In this document: positions 42,995-51,185 of the stretch, piece after piece | Layout: each line of letters begins with the position of its first letter | Position numbering within the stretch: the stretch's first letter is position 1 | DNA from: Rudanella lutea DSM 19387 | Lineage (GTDB): Bacteria; Bacteroidota; Bacteroidia; Cytophagales; Spirosomataceae | DNA: 64,000 nucleotides | Assembly (NCBI RefSeq): GCF_000383955.1 | Contig: NZ_KB913013.1 | Location: 5,041,694 to 5,105,693 of the forward strand | Reading direction: 5' to 3' | Made by a program: the position numbers and the translations under genes | The notes under the pieces: generated by a model | What the model saw: the letters and a program-made list of their open reading frames with translations, nothing else | Told to the model about the DNA's origin: nothing | The model's database searches: none

Positions 42995-44251
42995 ATGCCC
43001 GACGTTCATTCTCAGAACCGGCTCTTCAATCGCCGGGGTTTTTTGCGTCAGAGTACGCTGGCAACGCTTAGTTCGCTGCTGGGTGCTGAAATTGTGTTTG
43101 CCGATCGGTTGCCCCGGCACTATCTGCCGGTAGTGTTTAGCCCGACTGACGGTCCGATTAACCCCATGACCGACAAGCACAAAGATCTGGTTGTGCTCAA
43201 CGATAAGCCCTGGAATGTAGAAACGCCCGCCCATCTGCTCGACGATCGAATCACGCCCGCCGAGCGGATGTTTGTCCGTAACAACGGCCTCATTCCCGAA
43301 AAAATAGACCCGGCTACCTGGAAACTGACCATCAACGGCGAGTCGGTCAGAGCGCCCAAAACCTACACGCTGGCCGAACTGAAGAAGAAGTTCCGGCACC
43401 ATACGTATCAGCTCGTGCTGGAGTGCGCCGGCAACGGGCGGGCGGGGTATTACCCCAAAACGGCCGGTAACCAATGGACCGACGGAGCTGTGAGCTGCGC
43501 CGAGTGGACGGGTGTACGGCTGAAAGATATTTTGGCCGACGTGGGCCTCAAATCCGACGCGGTGTATATCGGCTACTACGGCAGTGATTTGCACCTGAGT
43601 CAGGACCCCAAAAAAGAAGTGATCTCGCGGGGAGCCCCCATGCACAAAGCTCTTGAAGACGAAACGCTCGTGGCCTGGGCCATGAACGGGAAGGATATTC
43701 CCGTGGTCCATGGCGCTCCGCTGCGGCTGGTTGTAGGTGGCTGGCCAGCGTCAGTGTCGGGCAAATGGCTACATACCATCAGTGTGCGCAACAAAGTACA
43801 TGACGGGGCCAAAATGACCGGTAAAAGCTACCGGGTGCCTATCGACCCGGTGGAGCCTGGCGTAGACCCGCCCGAAGATCGTTTCCGGATTATTGAGTCG
43901 ATGCCTGTGAAGTCGCTCATCACGTTCCCGCGCACCGGGACCCTGTTGAAGCCGGGCGAAACCGTTGCCCTGCGTGGTCATGCGTGGGCTGGCGACCGGG
44001 CAGTGCGCTCGGTAGAGGTGTCGATGGATTTTGGCGCTACCTGGCAAGCCGCTAAGCTCGAAGTCCCCAGCAACCGACTGGCCTGGCAACACTGGACGGC
44101 CGAGGTGAAGCCGCCCCGTCCGGGATATTACGAACTCTGGGCGCGGGCTACCGATGAAGCCGGAGTGTCGCAGCCTATGGTAATGCCACAATGGAACCCC
44201 GAAGGCTATTGCAATAATGCCTGCCACCGGATTGCGGTGAAGGTTGGTTAA
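42995..44251 (+). CDS. Exported molybdopterin sulfite-oxidase-like enzyme (SorA type)
   Basis: 418 residues. The N-terminus NRLFNRRGFLRQSTLATLSSLLGAEIVFA is a twin-arginine leader, so the folded enzyme goes to the periplasm with its cofactor. The molybdenum Cys is in YQLVLECAGNGRAGYYP. The pterin-binding WTGVRLKDILADVGLKSDAVYIGYYG and the C-terminal dimerisation domain (VRSVEVSMDFGATWQAAKLE, WTAEVKPPRPGYYELWARATDEAG) follow. It oxidises sulfite to sulfate and passes electrons to the cytochrome c encoded 14 bases downstream. Confidence 0.92.
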   Translation: MPDVHSQNRLFNRRGFLRQSTLATLSSLLGAEIVFADRLPRHYLPVVFSPTDGPINPMTDKHKDLVVLNDKPWNVETPAHLLDDRITPAERMFVRNNGLIPEKIDPATWKLTINGESVRAPKTYTLAELKKKFRHHTYQLVLECAGNGRAGYYPKTAGNQWTDGAVSCAEWTGVRLKDILADVGLKSDAVYIGYYGSDLHLSQDPKKEVISRGAPMHKALEDETLVAWAMNGKDIPVVHGAPLRLVVGGWPASVSGKWLHTISVRNKVHDGAKMTGKSYRVPIDPVEPGVDPPEDRFRIIESMPVKSLITFPRTGTLLKPGETVALRGHAWAGDRAVRSVEVSMDFGATWQAAKLEVPSNRLAWQHWTAEVKPPRPGYYELWARATDEAGVSQPMVMPQWNPEGYCNNACHRIAVKVG

Positions 44252-44264
44252 ACGCAAAACACGT

Positions 44265-44660
44265 ATGAATAAGGGACTTTTCGCCGGTTTACTGCTTGGC
44301 CTGTCGGTTGGCTTAGTGGCATTTACACTGCCTACCCGTTCGTTGTTACCCACGCGTACCAGCACAACCACCGACAGCCTGCAACTGGATAAGGAAACGG
44401 GGCTGGTGATCGACGATCGGCTAACGCTTGTAAAAGGACAGTGTACGGCCTGCCATTCGAGCAAGCTGATTTTGCAAAGCCAACTTACCCGCGATGGCTG
44501 GCGGCAGAAAATCCGCTGGATGCAGCGTACGCAAAAGCTCTGGGATCTGGGTGAGTCGGAGCCGGTTATTCTGGATTATCTGACCCGATACTACGGCCCG
44601 AAAGAGCGCCCGTTTGATGGCCGTCGGTTGCCCCTGCCTAAGCCGCAGTGGGGGATTTAG
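44265..44660 (+). CDS. Periplasmic cytochrome c subunit of the sulfite oxidase (SorB type)
   Basis: 131 residues from MNKGLFAGLLLGLSVGLVAFT (signal). One heme c motif CTACHSSK near residue 66, followed by TRDGWRQKIRWMQRTQKLWDLGESEPVILDYLTRYYGP. This matches the short monoheme subunit that accepts electrons from sulfite-oxidising enzymes. Methionine residues for the axial ligand are few (Met in RWMQRT). Coupled to the oxidase by 13 bases. Confidence 0.85.
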   Translation: MNKGLFAGLLLGLSVGLVAFTLPTRSLLPTRTSTTTDSLQLDKETGLVIDDRLTLVKGQCTACHSSKLILQSQLTRDGWRQKIRWMQRTQKLWDLGESEPVILDYLTRYYGPKERPFDGRRLPLPKPQWGI

Positions 44661-44716
44661 TTTATAGTTTGTGGTTTATAGTTTACAGTCTACAGTTTAC
44701 AGTTTAGCGTTTTCAG
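44661..44716. repeat. Eight 7-base words immediately after the cytochrome stop
   Basis: TTTATAG, TTTGTGG, TTTATAG, TTTACAG, TCTACAG, TTTACAG, TTTAGCG, TTTTCAG in perfect register from 44661, beginning at the base after the TAG stop. The last word plus TTGG resembles the minus-strand reading of the element at 39393 (TTTTTAGTTGG). Confidence 0.85.
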
Positions 44717-44770
44717 TTGGGCTGTAGTTGCCTGTTTGCGCCAGTCTGCGCACGTTGTTGCCCCTGATTC

Positions 44771-45568
44771 ATGTCGACCAAAGTCTTATACCAAACGCTC
44801 TACCAAACCGAACACCTGTTTCGGGTTCCTACCGAGACGCTCGCGGATTGGGGCGGAACGGTACCTGCCATCAGTGAGCCGGTTGTGGTGCCACCTGTAC
44901 CGGCTATTCCGCCCGTGCAGGAGCCGCAACTCGTGCTGCTGGAACCGCAACCCGTCGCTTCGCCGGGCGTCGTAACGCCGGTACTTGACGATCTGCGAGT
45001 TGCCCACGAAGAGAGTCCGGTTGAGCGGCTGACAACAGCCCCCGCGGTCGACGCAGTACCCACCCCAGTGCCGCCGATAGTGATGCCGGACGAGGTTCCG
45101 CTGATGGTAACTCCCCCGCTCACCGCGTCGGTGACCGCGGTCGAGCCTGTGCGGGACACCCGCCCACCGGCGCGCCCGGCCGAAGCCCGGAAACCAGAGT
45201 TGCTAAAGCACAAAGTGCTTATTTTGGCCGACGAGGATCTGGCTCCCAGCGATTTGCTGTTTCTGGAGAAAATCCTGAAGGCGGTCAATCTGGATGTAAA
45301 CGGCGTTGACCTGTTGAATGTCTACGGCGTGGCCGACGTGAATTTTGCCGACGTGTTGCGGCACAAATACATTCATCATTTTATCACGTTTGGCGTACCC
45401 TTCAAGCGTATCAATCTGGACATTATGATGGACCGCTACCAGCCGATCCGTTTCGACGGTATCACGTTCCTCATGGCCGACTCACTGCCCGTGATCGAAG
45501 CCGATCAGAATCTGAAACGACAGCTTTGGAACTCGCTCAAACGGGTGTTTGAGATCGGGAATATGTAA
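44771..45568 (+). CDS. Unrecognised protein; C-terminus resembles a polymerase-III psi-type domain
   Basis: 265 residues. Starts MSTKVLYQTLYQTEHLFRVP. A long proline/valine/threonine-rich linker fills about residues 35-145. The C-terminal ~110 residues are compact: HKVLILADEDLAPSDLLFLEKILKAVNLDV, LRHKYIHHFITFGVPFKR, ITFLMADSLPVIEADQNLKRQLWNSLKRVFEIG. This pattern recalls HolD (psi), a small uracil-DNA-glycosylase-like subunit of the clamp loader, and a short N-terminal motif plus linker would fit a tether. The assignment is weak. Confidence 0.45.
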   Translation: MSTKVLYQTLYQTEHLFRVPTETLADWGGTVPAISEPVVVPPVPAIPPVQEPQLVLLEPQPVASPGVVTPVLDDLRVAHEESPVERLTTAPAVDAVPTPVPPIVMPDEVPLMVTPPLTASVTAVEPVRDTRPPARPAEARKPELLKHKVLILADEDLAPSDLLFLEKILKAVNLDVNGVDLLNVYGVADVNFADVLRHKYIHHFITFGVPFKRINLDIMMDRYQPIRFDGITFLMADSLPVIEADQNLKRQLWNSLKRVFEIGNM

Positions 45569-45590
45569 TGGGTTATATGCCCAAAACAAT

Positions 45591-45625
45591 AACGCCCGGA
45601 AAGTATCTTGCACTTTCCGGGCGTT
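45591..45625. terminator. Bidirectional terminator between convergent genes
   Basis: A 14-bp stem, AACGCCCGGAAAGT / ACTTTCCGGGCGTT, with a 7-base loop, lies between the plus-strand psi-like gene and the minus-strand orphan pair. Confidence 0.8.
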
Positions 45626-45636
45626 TGAATTACAAC

Positions 45637-46188
45637 CTACACCGATACGGCCGAAGTAATCGCGTAAATGTGCAGTTGCGTGATGTAGGCAAATGATTTC
45701 CGCCCGGCGTTGTCGGTTGGGCCGCCGTAATCCACATTTTTCTGCAGATCATGAATCGTGTTGTACATCGACAGGGCTATGTCGTCCGACCGGATCGGGG
45801 CAATGACCAGGTTGTCGTCCGAGTCGCCATGAAACTGGATTGAAGCCTGCGCTACCTGAATATACCCGTTGATATCGAAGCCCGTGATCAGAATAATGTG
45901 GTCGTCGCCGGTGTTACGCTCGTAGTCGATTTTAACCGATACAAACATGCCGGTCGGCTTCCCATTATCCGACTTCATGAGCGAGGTTTCCATGTACCAG
46001 GTTCGAAAGCCCAACGTCTCGCCCGAATCTTTATCGTCGTAGGTGTACTCAATTACCTGATTGTATTCGCTGTTGCTATCGCTGTCACTCCATTTTACCC
46101 AGCCATTCTGGCCATTGTGTTCGTCTTTAACATCCATGCCCGTATAGCTATCGAGCGACTGAGCGAATTTGAGATAATCAAACGTCAT
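45637..46188 (-). CDS. Orphan protein A of a related pair
   Basis: 183 residues, acidic, no signal. Segments such as FVSVKIDYERNTGDDHIILITGFD and IQFHGDSDDNL form regular beta-strands. The middle aligns in outline with the upstream neighbour (VKMDHIRGGATDDHVELHITFD), and the ends are similar (SAVSV versus SCVSVK), so the two are distant paralogues. The protein may be a binding or shell-like beta-sandwich. No family is recognised. It is cotranscribed with the 46216 gene, separated by 27 bases. Confidence 0.6.
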   Translation of the reverse strand: MTFDYLKFAQSLDSYTGMDVKDEHNGQNGWVKWSDSDSNSEYNQVIEYTYDDKDSGETLGFRTWYMETSLMKSDNGKPTGMFVSVKIDYERNTGDDHIILITGFDINGYIQVAQASIQFHGDSDDNLVIAPIRSDDIALSMYNTIHDLQKNVDYGGPTDNAGRKSFAYITQLHIYAITSAVSV

Positions 46189-46215
46189 GACTTGTGTTCG
46201 TTTTAGGTTAAGAGG

Positions 46216-46746
46216 TTATTTGACAGATACACAGCTATTGAGCCGGTTGACGGTATGGCACACAACCGCCGTGAAATAGAATCGGCCGCCGTTGTCGCTC
46301 ATCCGGACAATCAGCTCAGAGAGGGTATTAAACAATTTACAGAAGCCATCGAACACGGCCACGGCCGATTGCGCTGCGGCTTCGGAAATACCGGCTGTTT
46401 CGAGAGCGCCCACGGCCCCCAGGATCTCAGCTGAAGCGTCAACGACCTCAATCACCACTTTGGGAATCTGATAGCCATCGTTGCCTGCTTCCCAGGTTCC
46501 TTCGATACTGACCATGCTGGCGTTGCTGGTATCAAACGTGATATGCAGCTCCACATGATCGTCGGTAGCCCCCCCGCGTATGTGATCCATTTTGACCACA
46601 AGCACCGGCTGGCCACTCTGCCAGGTGGGATTATAGATCCGGTAGTCGGAGTCTTCGACGGTGTATTTGATCGCTTCGCCGTCTTTGTCGCTCTCGGCGT
46701 CCGGGAAAAGAGAATTAAACTGACCGATGTTTAAACTAAGAGACAT
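46216..46746 (-). CDS. Orphan protein B of a related pair
   Basis: 176 residues. N-terminus MSLSLNIGQFNSLFPDAESDKDGEAIKYTVEDSDYRIYNP, beta-rich, with VLVVKMDHIRGGATDDHVELHITFD; C-terminal half is helical (ASAEILGAVGALETAGISEAAAQSAVAVFDGFCKLFNTLSELIVRMSDNGG). The helical part is absent in protein A. The N-terminal halves match in outline. The function is unknown. A frameshifted small reading frame lies just upstream (46777-46925). Confidence 0.6.
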   Translation of the reverse strand: MSLSLNIGQFNSLFPDAESDKDGEAIKYTVEDSDYRIYNPTWQSGQPVLVVKMDHIRGGATDDHVELHITFDTSNASMVSIEGTWEAGNDGYQIPKVVIEVVDASAEILGAVGALETAGISEAAAQSAVAVFDGFCKLFNTLSELIVRMSDNGGRFYFTAVVCHTVNRLNSCVSVK

Positions 46747-46776
46747 TTGATTGGTAGTTAAAGAGAAAAGTTGTGC

Positions 46777-46925
46777 CTACTCGTTGGCTTTTCGGCGTCC
46801 GCCACCTGCGTTGAGGTCTTCGGTGTCATACTTTTCTTTGGGAATACTGAATGAGAAGTACTCCTGCTTGAGGCTGGGGGTGCCCGTTTAGGTTTGGCAA
46901 GAAAGGGACTGGTTGAGGTGTTCAT
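46777..46925 (-). pseudogene. Small reading frame broken by one base, upstream of the orphan pair
   Basis: From the ATG at 46925, MNTSTSPFLAKPK is followed in another frame by TGTPSLKQEYFSFSIP then KEKYDTEDLNAGGGRRKANE and a stop (46777-46779). The second part looks like a real peptide (charged, with a Gly-Gly-Gly), but is one base out of phase (149 bases in all). It could be a decayed third gene, a sequencing error, or a frameshifted product. It sits 30 bases before the orphan pair on the same strand. Confidence 0.45.
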
Positions 46926-47252
46926 GGATTGTGTTATTTGTCGGAAATGACCCCGGCAAATAGCACTGATCGCGAAGGATGCGCTAACACTCTCGTTACA
47001 TTTTTTAACACGTATGTTTCATTTGATAGTATGAAAAATATTTTAGTTAATCATAAGTAGTTTTGAATGTAATTAATGTATATAAATAACTGATAAATAG
47101 CGAATTAGCGCTTTTTGTCTATGAGGTAAGTAGCGTGCCTGTGCCAGGTAAGAAGAAAGGGGAGAGAGGGCTACGGATAAAATTGGTTATTTCCGGTTAC
47201 AGACGGGGCAGTTATCTAAGCCTTTGCTTATTTTGGGGTTTTAACGTTTGGT
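46926..47252. other. AT-rich intergenic region between divergent units
   Basis: 327 bases, clearly AT-richer than its surroundings around 47010-47110 (several ATTTT and TAATGTATATAAATAAC runs). It must carry promoters for the orphan pair (leftward) and dprA (rightward). No gene, RNA or repeat was recognised. Confidence 0.6.
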
Positions 47253-48362
47253 ATGTCTCTTCATTCCATTGCGCTGACGCTGGTACCGGGCGTTGGCGAT
47301 GTACTGATTCGCCAGTTGGTAAGCTATTGCGGTAGCCCCGAAGCCGTATTTACGTCGCCAGTGGCAAAACTTCTTCGGATTCCGGGTATTGGCGAAGTGA
47401 CAGCCCGCGCTATTCGGCAACCGCAGGTACTTCTGGAAGCGGAAGGGGTGATGCGGCAGCTCGAAAAATTGAAGGTCCGCGCCCTGTTCTATACCGATAT
47501 CGACTACCCGGCCCGACTCCGGGGCCTGTACGATGCACCCGCCCTGCTTTACTACAGCGGAGCCGGTGATCTGAACGCCCCGCGTACTATTGGGCTTGTG
47601 GGCACGCGGCAGGCTACCGATTACGGACGGCGTATTACCGACGAAATTGTGCAGGCTATGCAACCCTATGGCGCAACGGTGGTGAGTGGCCTTGCGTACG
47701 GAATTGATATTGCCGCGCACCGGGCGAGCCTCGCACATGGTCTGCCTACCGTTGCCGTGATGGCGAGCGGAGTCGATGTGATCTACCCGTCGCAGCACCA
47801 GAAAACGGCCCACGAGATGCAGCTAACGGGTGGGCTACTCACCGAAAGTCGCCCCGGCGTAAAACCCGACGCCCGCCTGTTTCCGGCCCGCAACCGGATT
47901 ATTGCGGGTCTGAGCGATGTGGTCGTGGTGGTGGAAGCAGCCGCCAAAGGGGGCGCTCTGATTACAGCGGAGTATGCCAATAACTACCACCGTGAGGTGT
48001 TGGCCGTACCGGGCCAACTGAATCAGGCGTTTTCACTTGGCTGCAACAAGCTGATTCGCGAAAATCGCGCTCAGATTTACACCAGCCCGCAGGATATTAT
48101 CGACGCCGTTCGATGGTCGGTAGAGGCTGCCTCGGCGGGCACAACAACGGGTACACGGGCTACTTCGGCACCACTACCCATTGATGTTACAGAGGAAGAA
48201 AGCCAGATTCTGGCCCTGTTGCGCCAGCACCCCGATAGTCATATTGATGATTTAAGCTGGCGGAGTACCATCCCGATGGGGCAGTTGGCCGCCTTGTTGC
48301 TCAACCTTGAATTTCAGGGCTTCGTGCGGTCGCTGCCGGGCAAAAAGTATCAGTTAGTGTAG
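47253..48362 (+). CDS. dprA: DNA-processing protein DprA
   Basis: 369 residues. Binds incoming single-stranded DNA and loads RecA during transformation. The Rossmann-like domain has GLVGTRQATDYGRRITDEI, VVSGLAYGIDIAAHRASL, PTVAVMASGVDVIYPSQH, GLLTESRPGVKP, FPARNRIIAGLSDVVVVVEAAAKGGALITAEYA. A C-terminal winged-helix (LPGKKYQL end, SQILALLRQHPDSHIDDLSW) completes the protein. It begins in a window with no other competence genes. Confidence 0.96.
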   Translation: MSLHSIALTLVPGVGDVLIRQLVSYCGSPEAVFTSPVAKLLRIPGIGEVTARAIRQPQVLLEAEGVMRQLEKLKVRALFYTDIDYPARLRGLYDAPALLYYSGAGDLNAPRTIGLVGTRQATDYGRRITDEIVQAMQPYGATVVSGLAYGIDIAAHRASLAHGLPTVAVMASGVDVIYPSQHQKTAHEMQLTGGLLTESRPGVKPDARLFPARNRIIAGLSDVVVVVEAAAKGGALITAEYANNYHREVLAVPGQLNQAFSLGCNKLIRENRAQIYTSPQDIIDAVRWSVEAASAGTTTGTRATSAPLPIDVTEEESQILALLRQHPDSHIDDLSWRSTIPMGQLAALLLNLEFQGFVRSLPGKKYQLV

Positions 48363-48366
48363 CCTT

Positions 48367-49221
48367 TCAGCGCAGGTGCCCCACGAGCGTAACGGCTTCA
48401 ACGGCCTCGCGCACGTCGTGAACCCGCAAAATCGAAGCCCCTTTCTGGAGGGCTACCGTGTTGAGCACGGTGGTGCCGTTGAGGGCTTCGTCGGCGGTGA
48501 TACCGAGCGTACGCCAGATGGTCGATTTACGCGACAGGCCAATCAGGAGCGGTTCATCGAATACCCGAAACGCTTCGAGCCTGTGCAGCAGGGCAAAGTT
48601 ATGAGCGGGTGTTTTGGCAAAGCCGAAGCCGGGGTCGAGTAAAACATCGAGTTGCCCCAGCGCCCGTAACCGGGCCAGCTGAATCGCCAGCTCATCAATT
48701 ACCTCGGTAACTACATTGGTGTACGTCGCCATTGACTGCATCGTTTGCGGGGTGCCCCGCATGTGCATGAGCACGTAAGGTACCTGCAAGGCTGCTACCG
48801 TTTCGAACATCTGCAGGTCGAGGGTGCCACCAGCTACGTCGTTGACCATACAGGCCCCAGCCTCAACGGCCTGCCGGGCTACCTCTGCCCGGAACGTATC
48901 GACCGAAAGCAGAGCCTCAGGCCAGTGCCGCCGGATGGCCTCAATGGCGGGTAGAACCCGGTCGGCTTCTTCGGATGGGCTGATGTTGGGGGCACCCGGT
49001 CGGGTCGAGTAACCACCAATATCCAGAAACGAGGCTCCGTCCTGAAGCATTTGGCCCGCTCGGTCAATGAGCGCCTGTTCGAGCGCCCCTCCGGCGGGTA
49101 CGCGGCTTCCGGCGAAGAACGAATCGGGGGTGATATTGAGGATGCCCATGACGGCCGGGCCGTGGCTGAGGTCGACGAGCCGACCCCGGCAATTGAGCGT
49201 TTTTTTCGTATTTTGCGACAT
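48367..49221 (-). CDS. folP: Dihydropteroate synthase
   Basis: 284 residues. Joins p-aminobenzoate to the pterin pyrophosphate in folate synthesis. VMGILNITPDSFFAGSR, DGASFLDIGGYSTRPGAPNISPSEEADRVLPAIEAIR, LLSVDTFRAEVARQAVEAGACMVNDVAGG, YVLMHMRGTPQTM, LLDPGFGFAKT, LIGLSRKSTIWR and the C-terminal RVHDVREAVEAV are all present. Convergent with dprA (5 bases between the stops). pabB-pabC of the same pathway are at 9.5-11 kb. Confidence 0.96.
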   Translation of the reverse strand: MSQNTKKTLNCRGRLVDLSHGPAVMGILNITPDSFFAGSRVPAGGALEQALIDRAGQMLQDGASFLDIGGYSTRPGAPNISPSEEADRVLPAIEAIRRHWPEALLSVDTFRAEVARQAVEAGACMVNDVAGGTLDLQMFETVAALQVPYVLMHMRGTPQTMQSMATYTNVVTEVIDELAIQLARLRALGQLDVLLDPGFGFAKTPAHNFALLHRLEAFRVFDEPLLIGLSRKSTIWRTLGITADEALNGTTVLNTVALQKGASILRVHDVREAVEAVTLVGHLR

Positions 49222-49325
49222 TAAACAGAGTGGTCAAAGGCCGGGGATTGGGGGAGGTGCCCGTATTGGCTTACTCCCGTATCGAATGCCGACACGGCAG
49301 CCCGGACTACCGACCGCCCATCACT

Positions 49326-49889
49326 ATGGCGAATACCGAAACACAATATCGGCAGGTTGTTGAGCGCTGCCAAGACCTGTTCCTGAAAAAAAATAAGGAT
49401 TACGGCACGGCATGGCGCATTTTACGGCTGCCGAGTATTACCGATCAGATTTATATCAAGGCCCAGCGTATTCGGACACTTCAGGAAAAAGGTGTTTCGA
49501 AAGTAGGCGAGGGGATTGAACCTGAGTTTGTTGGCATCATCAACTACTGTGTGATGGCCCTGATTCAGATGGCCTTGCACAACGACCCCCGCACGGATAT
49601 TCCGCCGGTTGAACTCGAAAGCCTGTACAATGAACAAATTGGCCGGGTTATTGATCTGTTGTTTGCCAAAAACCACGACTACGGCGAAGCCTGGCGCGAT
49701 ATGCGGGTCAGTTCGATGACGGATATTATCCTGATGAAGCTGCTCCGAACCAAGCAGATTGAAGACAATGCCGGGGCCACGCTGGTTTCGGAAGGCGTAG
49801 AGGCCAACTACATGGACATGATCAATTACGCTGTGTTTTGCCTGATCAAAATGGGTGAAAAAGCCTCTACTCCGACCCAAACGGTTTAA
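49326..49889 (+). CDS. DUF1599 (nucleotide-modification-associated) protein
   Basis: 187 residues from MANTETQYRQVVERCQDLFLKKNKDYG. It consists of two similar halves, each with a KKNKDYGTAWRILRLPSITDQIYIKAQRIRT-type motif (the second is KNHDYGEAWRDMRVSSMTDIILMKLLRTKQ), followed by the GIEPEFVGIINYCVMALIQM and GVEANYMDMINYAVFCLIKM helices. This is the DUF1599 duplication, thought to act on nucleotides. The earlier ATG at 49230 is rejected. The folP start at 49221 is divergent. Confidence 0.85.
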   Translation: MANTETQYRQVVERCQDLFLKKNKDYGTAWRILRLPSITDQIYIKAQRIRTLQEKGVSKVGEGIEPEFVGIINYCVMALIQMALHNDPRTDIPPVELESLYNEQIGRVIDLLFAKNHDYGEAWRDMRVSSMTDIILMKLLRTKQIEDNAGATLVSEGVEANYMDMINYAVFCLIKMGEKASTPTQTV

Positions 49890-49982
49890 TTTAGCCGGGT
49901 CTGGATATAAACAACGAGTTTTTTCGTTACTAACCGTACTCATTATCTGGTGTGACGACACCGCCTACGTTCTGAAGCGCGA

Positions 49983-51128
49983 ATGGAAGCCAACCTAACC
50001 ACTCCCCCCAAAGTAAAAACCGGTACGCCCGGCATGCTCATTGCCGCCCGTATTGCCCGCTATCTGGTCGGTATCATCTTCATTATCTCGGGGCTCATCA
50101 AACTCAATGACCCTGTCGGAACCCAGATCAAACTGGAAGAGTATTTCGAAGTATTTGCGCAGGACTTACCGTCCCTGCACGGTTTTTTCGAAGCGCTGAT
50201 TCCGGCGGCTCTGCTCATTTCGGTGGTCATGTGCGTGCTCGAGGTGGTGCTTGGTGTGGCCCTGCTGGCCTCGTATAAGCCCAAACTGACTACGTGGGTG
50301 CTGCTGCTGCTGGTGAGCTATTTTACCGTGCTCACCTTTTACTCGGCTTACTTTAACAAAGTGACCGACTGTGGCTGTTTTGGCGATGCCCTCAAACTGA
50401 AGCCCTGGACTTCGTTTACCAAAGACGTGGTGCTGATGGTGCTCATCCTGTTTATCATCGGGCACCGCAACCGGATGCCGTCGCGCAAAACCGGGTGGCT
50501 GGTCGCTTTGGCGACCATCTTCTCCATTGGTCTGGGGGTGTACGCTATCGAGTTTTTGCCCCCGTTTGATCTGTTGCCGTACGCGGTCGGGAAGAATATT
50601 CCGACGCAGATGAAGCCCTCCGAAGAGTTGCGGTACAAATACATTGTGACCAAAGACGGCAAGGAGTTTGAATTTGAGAAATACCCAACCGAAGGCGGCT
50701 ACACGTTTAAGGAGATGGTGTTGCTGAACGAAAACGCCAAGCCTAAAATCACCGATTACCGGGTTTGGAACGATGCCGACGGCGACTTTACTCAGCAGAC
50801 GTTTGAAGGCAATAAGCTCTTTGTGATTATCAAGAACGTGAAGGATTTTGACACGGGGAGTCTGCCCGCTATCCGGTCGTTGCTAAAAGGATTGCAGGGT
50901 TCTTCGGTGAGTCCGTACATCCTGACATCAGTGGGCGGTACTGAAATTGAAGCGTTCATGAAGGAATATCAGCTCGATGCCAAGGTGTATCAGGCCGATG
51001 CTACCGTCCTGAAAACCATCATGCGGTCGAATCCTGGCACATGGTTGCTCAGCAATGGTACCGTGCGGGGCAAGTGGCACGTAAACCTGACTCCTTCGCC
51101 CGAAGAAGTAATCGAATTAGTCAAGTAA
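49983..51128 (+). CDS. BT_3928-family DoxX/MauE-like membrane protein with a thioredoxin-like tail
   Basis: 381 residues. Four to five membrane helices in the first 190 residues (ARIARYLVGIIFIISGLIKLNDPVGTQIKLEEYFEVFA, ISVVMCVLEVVLGVALLASYK, TWVLLLLVSYFTVLTFYSAYF, VLMVLILFIIGHRNRMPS) with the DoxX/MauE pattern and the pair TDCGCFGDALKLKPW, typical of MauE-like redox partners. The C-terminal soluble part (NKLFVIIKNVKDFDTGSLPAIRSL) has a thioredoxin-like outline without the usual active site. It is followed by a hairpin and aroK. Confidence 0.8.
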   Translation: MEANLTTPPKVKTGTPGMLIAARIARYLVGIIFIISGLIKLNDPVGTQIKLEEYFEVFAQDLPSLHGFFEALIPAALLISVVMCVLEVVLGVALLASYKPKLTTWVLLLLVSYFTVLTFYSAYFNKVTDCGCFGDALKLKPWTSFTKDVVLMVLILFIIGHRNRMPSRKTGWLVALATIFSIGLGVYAIEFLPPFDLLPYAVGKNIPTQMKPSEELRYKYIVTKDGKEFEFEKYPTEGGYTFKEMVLLNENAKPKITDYRVWNDADGDFTQQTFEGNKLFVIIKNVKDFDTGSLPAIRSLLKGLQGSSVSPYILTSVGGTEIEAFMKEYQLDAKVYQADATVLKTIMRSNPGTWLLSNGTVRGKWHVNLTPSPEEVIELVK

Positions 51129-51172
51129 AAGGCATAGGGAGACGCTGATTATCAGCGTCTCCCTATGCCTTT
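51128..51172. terminator. 22-bp perfect hairpin between the BT_3928 gene and aroK
   Basis: The arms 51128-51149 and 51151-51172 are exact complements around a single centre base. It starts at the upstream stop and contains the ATG at 51165 that a simple frame would give aroK; that start is therefore unlikely. Confidence 0.85.
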
Positions 51173-51185
51173 ATTCCCTACTCCT

